Assembly: GCA_029050385.1 (NCBI GenBank)
Contig: JAIDMV010000037.1
Span: 1-8,379, forward strand
DNA length: 8,379 nt
Direction: 5' to 3'
DNA from: Anaeroplasmataceae bacterium
GTDB lineage: Bacteria > Bacillota_I > Bacilli_A > Acholeplasmatales > Anaeroplasmataceae
Below the pieces are notes generated by a model. The model was not told where the DNA came from. It was given only the letters and a program-made list of their open reading frames with translations, and ran no database searches. This document shows positions 1-6,039 of the stretch, in pieces. The stretch's first letter is position 1; the number at the start of each line of letters is the position of its first letter. The translations under genes and the position numbers were made by a program.

Positions 1-1292
1 TTTTTAATGAAAAGGAGTATGATTCAGTTAAAAACGACATCCTTGCTGCACATCAGCTTTTAAGATCAAAACAAGGTGCAGGAAATGATTACATTGGATG
101 GCTAGATTTACCTGTAGAATACGATAAGAAGGAAGTAGCACAAATTGTAGCTGCTGCAAAGAAAATTAAGGCTCAATCTAAAGTGCTATTAGCAATCGGT
201 ATTGGTGGTTCTTATTTAGGTGCTAGAGCCGCTATTGAAATGTTGAAAAAGTATTTCAACAATCCAGGAGTTGAAGTGATTTTCGTTGGTAATCAGATTT
301 CTTCAACTTATGTTGTAGAACTTTTAGACTATTTAAAGGATAAGGATTTTTCTATTAATGTTATTTCAAAATCTGGAACGACAACAGAACCAGCTATCGC
401 ATTCCGTATTTTCAAAGAGTATATGGAAGAACGTTATGGCAAGGCAGAAGCAAAGAATCGTATTTATGCTACAACAGATAAGGCTAGAGGTGCATTAAAG
501 ACCCTAGCAGATGCTGAAGGCTATGAAACGTTTGTAGTACCTGATGATGTTGGTGGAAGATTTTCTGTACTTACACCAGTAGGATTATTGCCTATTGCTG
601 CTGCAGGTGTAGATATTGAAGAAATGCTTGATGGTGCAACAGCTGCATACAAATTCTACAAAGAAGAGGATTTAGAAAAGAATGATGCATTAAAATATGC
701 ACTCGTTCGTAATCTTTTATATCGTAAGGGTAAAAAGCTTGAAATGCTTATTAATTATGAACCAAGATTACAATACTTTGCAGAATGGTGGAAGCAATTA
801 TTTGGTGAATCTGAAGGAAAAGATGGAAAAGGAATTTGGATTACGTCAGCATCCTTCTCTACAGACTTACACTCTTTAGGACAAATGATCCAAGAAGGAG
901 AGCGTACTATATTTGAGACAGTTTTAAATGTCGTTGAGCCAGTTTCTAATATTGTTATTGAATCTGATAAGGAGAATTTGGATGGACTAAACTTCCTAGC
1001 AGGAAAAACAATGGATTATGTCAATAAAATGGCTATGACAGGAACTATGATTGCTCATGTTGATGGTGGTGTTCCAAATATTCGTTTAAATATCCCTAAT
1101 ATTTCAGCATTCAGCTTTGGCTATATGGTTTATTTCTTCGAGCTTGCTTGTGGTGTGTCTGCATACACTTTAGGCGTTAATCCATTCAATCAACCAGGCG
1201 TAGAAGCATATAAGAAAAATATGTTTGCCCTACTTGGTAAACCAGGTTATGAGGAGTTAAAAGCATCTTTAGAGGCTAAATTAAAGCATTAA
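1..1292 (+). CDS. pgi: Glucose-6-phosphate isomerase, 5'-truncated by window edge
   Basis: This cytoplasmic enzyme interconverts glucose-6-phosphate and fructose-6-phosphate in glycolysis and gluconeogenesis. The frame is open from base 3, so about 429 residues are visible. The family is about 450 residues, so only some 20 N-terminal residues and the start lie outside the window. The GTG at 183 is an internal valine, not a start. Seen in order: the phosphosugar-binding GIGGSYLGA stretch (about 198-224); PGI signature 1, DDVGGRFSVLTPVG (about 543-584); the GESEGKDGKG segment carrying the expected catalytic Glu (about 801-830); TDLHSLGQ with the conserved His (about 864-890); and signature 2, GVNPFNQPGVEAYKK (about 1173-1217), with the active-site Lys. 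The gene looks intact and ends in a strong terminator, so it is probably the last gene of its transcript. Confidence 0.97.
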   Translation, partial: FNEKEYDSVKNDILAAHQLLRSKQGAGNDYIGWLDLPVEYDKKEVAQIVAAAKKIKAQSKVLLAIGIGGSYLGARAAIEMLKKYFNNPGVEVIFVGNQISSTYVVELLDYLKDKDFSINVISKSGTTTEPAIAFRIFKEYMEERYGKAEAKNRIYATTDKARGALKTLADAEGYETFVVPDDVGGRFSVLTPVGLLPIAAAGVDIEEMLDGATAAYKFYKEEDLEKNDALKYALVRNLLYRKGKKLEMLINYEPRLQYFAEWWKQLFGESEGKDGKGIWITSASFSTDLHSLGQMIQEGERTIFETVLNVVEPVSNIVIESDKENLDGLNFLAGKTMDYVNKMAMTGTMIAHVDGGVPNIRLNIPNISAFSFGYMVYFFELACGVSAYTLGVNPFNQPGVEAYKKNMFALLGKPGYEELKASLEAKLKH

Positions 1293-1297
1293 TTATG

Positions 1298-1325
1298 AGT
1301 GGAGAGAAATCTCCACTTTTTTCTT
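1298..1325 (+). terminator. Rho-independent terminator of pgi
   Basis: A perfect 8-bp stem AGTGGAGA / TCTCCACT (1298-1305 with 1310-1317) closes a GAAA tetraloop and is followed by TTTTTTCTT. It lies 5 nt after the pgi stop. Its T-rich tail runs into the -35 box of the dut promoter. Confidence 0.93.
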
Positions 1326-1352
1326 GTCTTTTATGACTAGAAATGATAAAAT
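1324..1352 (+). promoter_or_regulatory. Predicted sigma-A promoter of dut
   Basis: A -35 box TTGTCT (1324-1329) and a -10 box TAAAAT (1347-1352) are separated by 17 bp, giving a predicted start near 1359 and a leader of about 31 nt. The -35 (4 of 6 to consensus) sits inside the T-tract of the pgi terminator. A GAGGTG ribosome site (1376-1381) precedes the dut ATG by 8 nt. Confidence 0.6.
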
Positions 1353-1389
1353 AACTTATCGAAATAAGAGAAATTGAGGTGCTTTATCT

Positions 1390-1890
1390 ATGGCAGATTT
1401 TAAAAGAATAGCAAAATTTGAATTGGTTTCACAAAATAATTTTATAGAGTCTTGTGAGATGGAAAATGCAATAGAAATATACAATCACTTAAAGCTTCCT
1501 AAGCGTGCAACTAAGGGATCTGCAGGTTACGATTTCTATGCGCCTTTTGATATTACATTAAATCCTGGACAGACAATTAAAATACCTACAGGTATTCGAG
1601 TTTCTATGGAACCTAATTATGTATTAAAACTATATCCTAGAAGTGGATTGGGATTTAAATATCGTCTTCAATTAAATAATACAGTAGGCATTATTGATAG
1701 TGATTATTATTTTTCCGATAATGAGGGGCATATTTTCGCGAAAATTACAAATGATACAAATGAAAACAAAGTGGTTCATCTAAAACAAGGGGAAGCCTTT
1801 ATGCAAGGCATCTTTATTGAATATGGAATAACTATAGATGATGATACAACAGAAGTCAGAAATGGTGGCTTTGGCTCTACTACTAAGTGA
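1390..1890 (+). CDS. dut: dUTP diphosphatase (trimeric dUTPase type)
   Basis: The enzyme hydrolyses dUTP to dUMP and diphosphate, keeping uracil out of DNA and supplying dUMP for thymidylate synthesis. All five motifs of the homotrimeric dUTPase family are visible in the 166 residues: motif 1 GSAGYDFYAP (43-52), motif 2 PRSGLGFK (83-90), motif 3 GIIDSDYYF (100-108) with the catalytic-type Asp and the Tyr that stacks on uracil, motif 4 GEAFMQG (134-140), and the flexible C-terminal motif 5 GGFGSTTK (159-166). The protein is a little longer than the usual 145-155 residues. The extra length is an N-terminal extension of about 35 residues before motif 1 and a short insertion after motif 3 (YYFSDNEGHIFAKI), as in the longer Firmicute dUTPases. 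It has its own promoter and ribosome site and stops at TGA. No terminator follows, so read-through into the next gene is possible. Confidence 0.93.
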   Translation: MADFKRIAKFELVSQNNFIESCEMENAIEIYNHLKLPKRATKGSAGYDFYAPFDITLNPGQTIKIPTGIRVSMEPNYVLKLYPRSGLGFKYRLQLNNTVGIIDSDYYFSDNEGHIFAKITNDTNENKVVHLKQGEAFMQGIFIEYGITIDDDTTEVRNGGFGSTTK

Positions 1891-1896
1891 CAAAAG

Positions 1897-1925
1897 TTGA
1901 CTATTGCTGACAAATAAGGTATAAT
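1897..1925 (+). promoter_or_regulatory. Near-consensus sigma-A promoter of the Wzz-like gene
   Basis: A -35 box TTGACT (1897-1902) and a perfect -10 TATAAT (1920-1925) are separated by 17 bp, predicting a start near 1932 and a leader of about 22 nt. The -35 lies within a run of three TGAC motifs spaced exactly 10 bp apart (1888, 1898, 1908). The first of these overlaps the dut stop codon. Confidence 0.85.
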
Positions 1926-1953
1926 ATATTCCATATGTAGGAGGTATAATGAG

Positions 1954-3279
1954 ATGGAAGAAAAAGAAGAGGGATTATCCTTAGGTGAAATATTCCACGT
2001 TTTATTTATAAAAAAATGGTTGTTGCTAGCAGTGACCTTAGTTATTACATTATTTGGAGTAATTTTTGTACAGTTCTTGTATAACCCTGGAAAGGTAGAG
2101 TATCAAGCAACTTTTCAGGTGAAATTTCCAGATGCCTTTAAAGTGGAAAATGATTCTACTAGACATTATCCTGATGGAACAGAATTCTTATATCAAGAAT
2201 TAATTTCTTTGGATAATTTGAAAAAGGCTCAAGCTAAAGATGAGAGTTTTGCTTCTATAAATGTTGAAAAAATGAAGAGAAATAATGGTATTTCTATTCA
2301 AGAATATGAAGCTACTATTAATAATGAACCAGTAAAAACGGAGATATATTCTATCTTTATTTTGAAAAAATATTTTAGTTCGTCAGAACAAGCAGCTGAT
2401 TTTTTTGAAGCATTAATTGATATTCCTGTAGAAACAATTTTAGAAAAAAGTAAATTAATTGATTATGACCGTTATTTAAAACAATTTGATTCATTAAGCG
2501 ACTATGCTTCTCAAATGGAAATTTTAATTAATCAAAAAGAATTAATCATTAAAAACTACGATAGACTAATTTCGACTTATAGTAATGCTCATACAATTAT
2601 TTTAAATGATGGTTCAATAAAACCTATTTCAACCGCTCAAAGTGATATTGAAAGTTATTTTACTCGCTATGATTTAGAAGCAATGAAAAATGAAGTTGAA
2701 TTGAATGGGTATGTTTATCCAAATTCAGAATTCTTAATTAATGTTAGAAATAATTTAGCGGATTTAGAGCGTCAGTTGGAAAGAAATAATTTAAAGCTTG
2801 ATAATCTTCAAAAACAAATAAAAGATATTTCTAGTGATGAAGGACAAACGATTATTATTCAGGGACTTATTTCTGAAATTTCAAAAATAACAGAAGAAAA
2901 TGCAGAAATAGAATCAACTATTAAGGACTATAATAAATATCTTAACGCTTCTAGTGAAGCAGGATATGCTGAGAAACTAGCAAGCTTTGAATCTAGAATG
3001 AAAGCTCATTATGAAAAGTTGCAAGAATTCACAGATATTTACGCTGCATTCAATAACGAAATTTATGAAACAAATACAAAGGTATTAGTTTCTGCTGGTT
3101 CTATTATAGTTGAAGATGGCGGAATCAATATTTTAATTGCTCTTGCTGCTTCCCTTGTTATAGGTTTTGTATTAGGTTGTTGTTTGAATTTATGCTTAGA
3201 ACTACCTAAGTTTCTTAAAGAAAAGAAGCATACAAAAGAACTAGAAACAGAAAAAGAAATTGAAGATACAAACGAATAA
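1954..3279 (+). CDS. Wzz-like (chain-length-determinant/PCP-type) membrane protein
   Basis: This is a 441-residue protein with the topology of polysaccharide co-polymerases. A short cytoplasmic N-terminus (SLGEIFHVLFIKKW) leads to TM1 at about 20-43. A large extracytoplasmic domain of about 345 residues follows. TM2 is at about 392-416, with a charged 24-residue cytoplasmic tail. The outer domain carries a long helical, probably coiled-coil stretch (about 250-345, rich in E, K, N, L heptads). By family it would help set chain length or export of a surface glycan. Odd points: I do not see the proline-rich segment usually found just before TM2 in Wzz proteins, there is no P-loop tyrosine kinase domain or Tyr-rich tail, and no glycan genes flank it. 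It could be a divergent PCP or another helical envelope protein with the same topology. The ATG is preceded by AGGAGGT (1939-1945) at 8 nt. The ATG at 1949 is out of frame. Confidence 0.7.
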   Translation: MEEKEEGLSLGEIFHVLFIKKWLLLAVTLVITLFGVIFVQFLYNPGKVEYQATFQVKFPDAFKVENDSTRHYPDGTEFLYQELISLDNLKKAQAKDESFASINVEKMKRNNGISIQEYEATINNEPVKTEIYSIFILKKYFSSSEQAADFFEALIDIPVETILEKSKLIDYDRYLKQFDSLSDYASQMEILINQKELIIKNYDRLISTYSNAHTIILNDGSIKPISTAQSDIESYFTRYDLEAMKNEVELNGYVYPNSEFLINVRNNLADLERQLERNNLKLDNLQKQIKDISSDEGQTIIIQGLISEISKITEENAEIESTIKDYNKYLNASSEAGYAEKLASFESRMKAHYEKLQEFTDIYAAFNNEIYETNTKVLVSAGSIIVEDGGINILIALAASLVIGFVLGCCLNLCLELPKFLKEKKHTKELETEKEIEDTNE

Positions 3280-3284
3280 TTATG

Positions 3285-3313
3285 AAGGTGGTCAATTGAC
3301 CACCTTTCATTTC
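3285..3313 (+). terminator. 22-bp perfect palindrome: terminator and/or operator
   Basis: The arms AAGGTGGTCAA and TTGACCACCTT (3285-3295, 3296-3306) are exact inverted repeats with no spacer. They are followed by TTTCATTTCT, a mediocre U-tract. The element lies 5 bp after the stop of the Wzz-like gene, so it can act as its terminator. The right arm contains the -35 box of the GH28 promoter, so the DNA palindrome could equally be a repressor site. Confidence 0.65.
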
Positions 3314-3324
3314 TATAGTATAAT
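3296..3324 (+). promoter_or_regulatory. Near-consensus sigma-A promoter of the GH28 unit
   Basis: A -35 box TTGACC (3296-3301, 5 of 6) and a perfect -10 TATAAT (3319-3324) are separated by 17 bp. The predicted start is near 3331, which is the first base of the ribosome site, so the leader would be only about 12 nt. The -35 is part of the palindrome at 3285-3306. Confidence 0.85.
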
Positions 3325-3342
3325 AGATTTGAGGTGAACACG

Positions 3343-4737
3343 ATGAATTTTAAAATAGAACTACCTAAGTTTAAGAATAAGCAATATAACATATTAGATT
3401 TTGGAGCTAAGATATCCACTAAATTTAATAATAAAATGGCTATTCAACAGGCAATTGATACTTGTAGCCAAAATGGCGGTGGTATGGTCATTATCCCAAA
3501 TGGGTATTTTTTATCTGGACCTATAGTACTTAAGAGTAATGTAAATCTACATTTAGAAAATAATGCATTTTTACAATTTACAAAATCTAAAGAGGAATAT
3601 CCTTTAATTTGGACAGATTATGAAGGACAAAAAAGAATTAGAGCTGTTTCTCCAATTACTGCAGATCATCAAACCAATATTGCTATTACTGGACATGGAG
3701 TCATAGATGGTAATGGTGTTTTATGGCGTGGTATTAAGCGTATGAAACTAACAGAAAAGGAATTCCAAAGATGCTTAAAGAAGAGTCCTTATTTTCAAGA
3801 AACTAAAGAAGGTGGCATTTGGTATCCTACTCAAACTGTCTACGAAGGAGTTCAGGTAGGAGAGCCAGACTATAATGACCCTAATGCTTTAGAGTTAGCT
3901 TCAAAGCATTATGATATGTATAGACCAGTATTACTTTCTTTAAAGCATTGTGATAAGATTTTAATTGAAGATATTACGATTCAAAACTCTCCTGCATGGA
4001 ATATTCATCCTTGGTTTTGTACAAATTTCACTTTAAAAAATGCTAAGGTAAGAAATAAGTATTCTGCTCAAAATGGAGATGGACTAGATTTAGAATCCTG
4101 TCAAAATTGTGAAATCGTTGGCACTGTGTTTGAGGTTGGTGATGATGGTATTTGTATCAAATCTGGTAAAAATGCAGAAGCTAGACAAATTGAAGGCCCT
4201 TGCGAAAATGTATGGATTCATGATTGTAAGGTTTTTGATGCCCATGGTGGCTTTGTTGTTGGCAGTGAAATGAGTAGAGGTGTACATAATCTGCTTGTTG
4301 AGAATTGTACCTTTATCGGAACTGATATTGGTGTTCGTTTTAAATCTGCAATGGGCCGTGGCGGCGTAGTTGAAGATATCACGATTCGCAACATTCATAT
4401 GGCAAATATTTTAGAAGAAGCCTTCATTTTTACTATGGGGTATGTTTTAAAGAATTTAGAAACAGATAAAACAGATGAAATGCAAAGTACATTGCGAGAA
4501 GATATTCCTGAATTTAAAAATGTTATTATGGAAAACATCTGTTGTGAGCATGCTAAAATTGGAATTAAAATTGAGGGATTAGAGGCATTACCAATTCATC
4601 ATCTATATTTTAAAAATATTGAAATCACTGCAGAAGAGGCTTTAGTTCTTAAACGAGCTGAAGAGATTCATATGGATAATGTTATAATAGAGACTCCGAA
4701 TGGAAAACAGATTTTAAATGAAGTATTAAAGGGGTAG
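3343..4737 (+). CDS. Glycoside hydrolase family 28 (polygalacturonase-type)
   Basis: GH28 enzymes are inverting right-handed beta-helix hydrolases that cleave alpha-1,4-galacturonate linkages or related pectin bonds. In these 464 residues the family motifs are clear: NGDGLDLESC (244-253, equivalent to NTD, Asp246), GDDGICIKSG (266-275, Asp267/Asp268), AHGG (300-303, His301) and RFK (332-334, equivalent to RIK). The N-terminus has the typical LDFGAK opening. There is no signal peptide or cell-wall anchor, so it should act in the cytoplasm on imported oligogalacturonides, perhaps as an exo-enzyme. The exact substrate cannot be read from sequence. I chose the ATG at 3343 because the in-frame GTG at 3334 lies within the ribosome site GAGGTG (3331-3336). 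It is followed after 2 nt by the DUF1292-like gene. No transporter or uronate-pathway genes are adjacent. Confidence 0.9.
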   Translation: MNFKIELPKFKNKQYNILDFGAKISTKFNNKMAIQQAIDTCSQNGGGMVIIPNGYFLSGPIVLKSNVNLHLENNAFLQFTKSKEEYPLIWTDYEGQKRIRAVSPITADHQTNIAITGHGVIDGNGVLWRGIKRMKLTEKEFQRCLKKSPYFQETKEGGIWYPTQTVYEGVQVGEPDYNDPNALELASKHYDMYRPVLLSLKHCDKILIEDITIQNSPAWNIHPWFCTNFTLKNAKVRNKYSAQNGDGLDLESCQNCEIVGTVFEVGDDGICIKSGKNAEARQIEGPCENVWIHDCKVFDAHGGFVVGSEMSRGVHNLLVENCTFIGTDIGVRFKSAMGRGGVVEDITIRNIHMANILEEAFIFTMGYVLKNLETDKTDEMQSTLREDIPEFKNVIMENICCEHAKIGIKIEGLEALPIHHLYFKNIEITAEEALVLKRAEEIHMDNVIIETPNGKQILNEVLKG

Positions 4738-4739
4738 AA

Positions 4740-5030
4740 ATGAAAAACGTAATAGAACAGATTTTAGACGAAAAGAATACAAGCAATATTAAAATACCAG
4801 GAAACAATGGAGAAATCTTTACTTTTGAACAAGTAGCGTTAATTCATTTAGAAGAGGCAAGTTATACGATTCTTCATCCTATTGCTAAGGATGTTTTACC
4901 CGATGATGTTTTGGTATTTAGAATTGTGTATAAAGAAGATGAAGCATCTTTGGAATTAGAAGAAGATGAAGAGGCTATTGAAGAATGCTTTGATGAATAT
5001 TACCGTCTCTTAAAAAAGAATAAAAAGTAG
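4740..5030 (+). CDS. Small acidic DUF1292-like protein
   Basis: A 96-residue acidic protein resembling the DUF1292 (YrzB-like) family. It has a beta-rich core around GEIFTFEQVALIHLEEASYTILHP (about 24-47), a VLVFRIVYKED strand (58-68), and an acidic tail (LELEEDEEAIEECF, about 71-84) ending in basic residues. The family function is unknown and I assign none. The GGGG of the ribosome site (4731-4734) lies just before the GH28 stop, and the ATG comes 2 nt after that stop. The two genes are therefore almost certainly co-transcribed and probably translationally coupled. The next promoter begins directly after its TAG. Confidence 0.72.
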   Translation: MKNVIEQILDEKNTSNIKIPGNNGEIFTFEQVALIHLEEASYTILHPIAKDVLPDDVLVFRIVYKEDEASLELEEDEEAIEECFDEYYRLLKKNKK

Positions 5031-5059
5031 TTGAATTTATTTCCTTTGTATGGTAAAAT
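5031..5059 (+). promoter_or_regulatory. Extended -10 promoter of rplS
   Basis: TTGAAT (5031-5036) starts immediately after the preceding stop codon. It is 17 bp from TAAAAT (5054-5059), which carries the extended -10 TGG (5051-5053). The predicted start is near 5066, exactly at the base of the first leader hairpin. Confidence 0.72.
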
Positions 5060-5065
5060 GTTAGA

Positions 5066-5152
5066 GCTGTTTGATAAACAGCAAAGCACAATGCTCCGCT
5101 GGCAACACGGGAAATATCAGGCCATGAGCTTTGGAAATAAGGAGTTGAGATT
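5066..5152 (+). ncRNA. Structured rplS leader (probable L19 leader)
   Basis: An 87-nt untranslated leader begins with a perfect hairpin GCTGTTT-GAT-AAACAGC (5066-5082). Immediately adjacent is a second helix, AAAGC (5083-5087) with GCTTT (5128-5132), which could stack on the first and encloses about 40 nt. That inner region offers TGGC/GCCA (5100-5103 with 5121-5124) or, alternatively, CCG/CGG (5096-5098 with 5108-5110). CTCC (5094-5097) in the enclosed region can pair with the GGAG of the ribosome site (5141-5144). Known: an L19 leader RNA is described upstream of rplS in Bacillota and is thought to let L19 repress its own synthesis. Assignment here rests on position and structure; I could not run a covariance search. 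Confidence 0.7.
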
Positions 5153-5509
5153 ATGGCAAACGCTAAAGGACAAGCATTAATCAATGAAATAACTGCTCAA
5201 TACTTACAAGAAAGACCTAGCTTCCGTGCAGGAGATAATGTTAAGGTTTTCGTTAAGATTATTGAAGGTGACACTCATCGTATTCAGGTATTTGAGGGTC
5301 TTGTGATTAAGCGTCAAGGTACAGGCATTGGTGAAACTTTTACAGTTCGTAAAATGTCTTACGGAATCGGTGTTGAACGTACATTCCCTGTTCATTCACC
5401 TAATATCGACCATATTGAAGTTACTAGAAAAGGTAAAGTACGTCGTGCTAGACTATTCTATATCCGTAGCTTATCAGCTAAGGCTGCTCGTATTAAGGAA
5501 CGTCGATAA
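5153..5509 (+). CDS. rplS: 50S ribosomal protein L19
   Basis: L19 binds 23S rRNA near the 30S-50S interface of the large subunit. The 118 residues match the family length and run end to end. They include the FRAGDNVKVFVKI core strand, RIQVFEGLVIKRQG, the ETFTVRKMSYGIGVERTFPVHSP block and the basic RKGKVRRARLFYIR tail, ending KAARIKERR. The ATG is preceded by AAGGAG (5139-5144) at 8 nt. It stands apart from the rpsP-rimM-trmD genes that often precede rplS. Here it has its own promoter, leader and terminator, so it is a monocistronic unit probably under autogenous control. Confidence 0.98.
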   Translation: MANAKGQALINEITAQYLQERPSFRAGDNVKVFVKIIEGDTHRIQVFEGLVIKRQGTGIGETFTVRKMSYGIGVERTFPVHSPNIDHIEVTRKGKVRRARLFYIRSLSAKAARIKERR

Positions 5510-5512
5510 TTT

Positions 5513-5544
5513 AAAAACCAACTTTAAAGTTGGTTTTTATTTTT
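5513..5544 (+). terminator. Rho-independent terminator of rplS
   Basis: An exact inverted repeat spans 5513-5538. The GC-containing core is CCAACTT / AAGTTGG, flanked by A and T runs, and is followed by TTTTTATTTTT. It starts 3 nt after the rplS stop. The 5' A-run would make it work on the other strand as well, but no minus-strand gene faces it. Confidence 0.93.
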
Positions 5545-5548
5545 GCTA

Positions 5549-5567
5549 AAATATGTGAGACATATTT
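5549..5567. promoter_or_regulatory. Dyad upstream of CBS gene promoter (possible operator)
   Basis: AAATATGT - GAG - ACATATTT is a perfect 8-bp inverted repeat with a 3-bp centre. It lies just upstream of the region where the -35 box of the CBS gene should be. There is no T-run after it, so it is not a terminator. A regulator site is plausible but unproven, since AT-rich DNA yields such dyads by chance. Confidence 0.3.
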
Positions 5568-5568
5568 A

Positions 5569-5597
5569 TAGATTTTCTTCTAGTTTTATATTATAAT
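5569..5597 (+). promoter_or_regulatory. Predicted promoter of the CBS/GNAT-MsrA operon (weak -35)
   Basis: A perfect -10 TATAAT (5592-5597) gives a predicted start near 5604. The best -35 at 17 bp is TAGATT (5569-5574), only 3 of 6, which suggests help from an activator or a weak promoter. This start site excludes the upstream ATG at 5599 as the beginning of the CBS protein. Confidence 0.5.
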
Positions 5598-5622
5598 TAT
5601 GTTAGAAAGTAGAGGATACAAA

Positions 5623-6039
5623 ATGAATATTATCACCCTATTAACCCCAAAGGAGAATACCTTTTATTTAGATTCACGCTCCACAATTAGACAAGTATTA
5701 GAAAAGTTAGATTATCATAAGTTTACATCAGTTCCTTTAATTGACAAAGAGGGGCATTATGTTACAACTTTATCTGAAGGTGATGTATTACGTCACATTA
5801 AAAACAATTGTAATTTTGATATTGAAGTTGCAGAATCTTGTACAGTGGATAAGATTGAAATTTATCGACCTTATAAAGCATTAGATATTAGTAGTTCTAT
5901 TCAAGAAGTTTTAAAATTAGCTTTGGAACAAAACTTTATTCCAATGGTAGATGATCGAGGAATGTATATTGGAATTATTCAAAGAAAGGGAATTATTAAA
6001 TATTTTTATGAAAACTTTAAAAAGCAATATAAGCTATAA
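5623..6039 (+). CDS. Two-CBS-domain protein
   Basis: A 138-residue stand-alone pair of CBS domains, a fold that usually senses adenine nucleotides (AMP, ATP, SAM) and regulates a partner. CBS1 spans about residues 10-60 (STIRQVLEKLDYHKFTSVPL, then GHYVTTLSEGDVL). CBS2 spans about 75-135 (SSSIQEVLKLALEQNFIPMV, then GMYIGIIQRKGIIKYF). There is no HTH, channel or enzyme domain. The ATG at 5623 is preferred to the in-frame ATG at 5599 because it has AGAGGA (5611-5616) at 6 nt, while 5599 has no ribosome site and lies upstream of the predicted transcript start. The 3' end overlaps the next gene by 32 nt, so co-expression and perhaps functional coupling with the acetyltransferase-MsrA protein are likely. 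The ligand and partner are unknown. Confidence 0.88.
   Translation: MNIITLLTPKENTFYLDSRSTIRQVLEKLDYHKFTSVPLIDKEGHYVTTLSEGDVLRHIKNNCNFDIEVAESCTVDKIEIYRPYKALDISSSIQEVLKLALEQNFIPMVDDRGMYIGIIQRKGIIKYFYENFKKQYKL

Noticed and set aside
3334..3345. GTG at 3334 as the start of GH28
   Set aside because: The GTG is part of the GAGGTG ribosome site used by ATG 3343, and nothing upstream of it could act as a ribosome site.
3063..3419. Minus-strand open frame across the end of the Wzz-like gene and the GH28 promoter
   Set aside because: It runs through the terminator/promoter region, has no family resemblance, and is the shadow of two well-supported plus-strand genes.
4090..4398. Minus-strand open frame inside the GH28 gene
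   Set aside because: It lies wholly within the catalytic core coding sequence of GH28 and shows no domain or ribosome site.
5328..5549. Plus-strand open frame overlapping rplS and its terminator
   Set aside because: It is an out-of-frame reading of rplS that continues through the terminator hairpin. No homology is visible.
5599..5622. ATG 5599 as the start of the CBS protein
   Set aside because: It has no ribosome site and lies upstream of the transcript start predicted from TATAAT at 5592-5597. ATG 5623 has AGAGGA correctly spaced.
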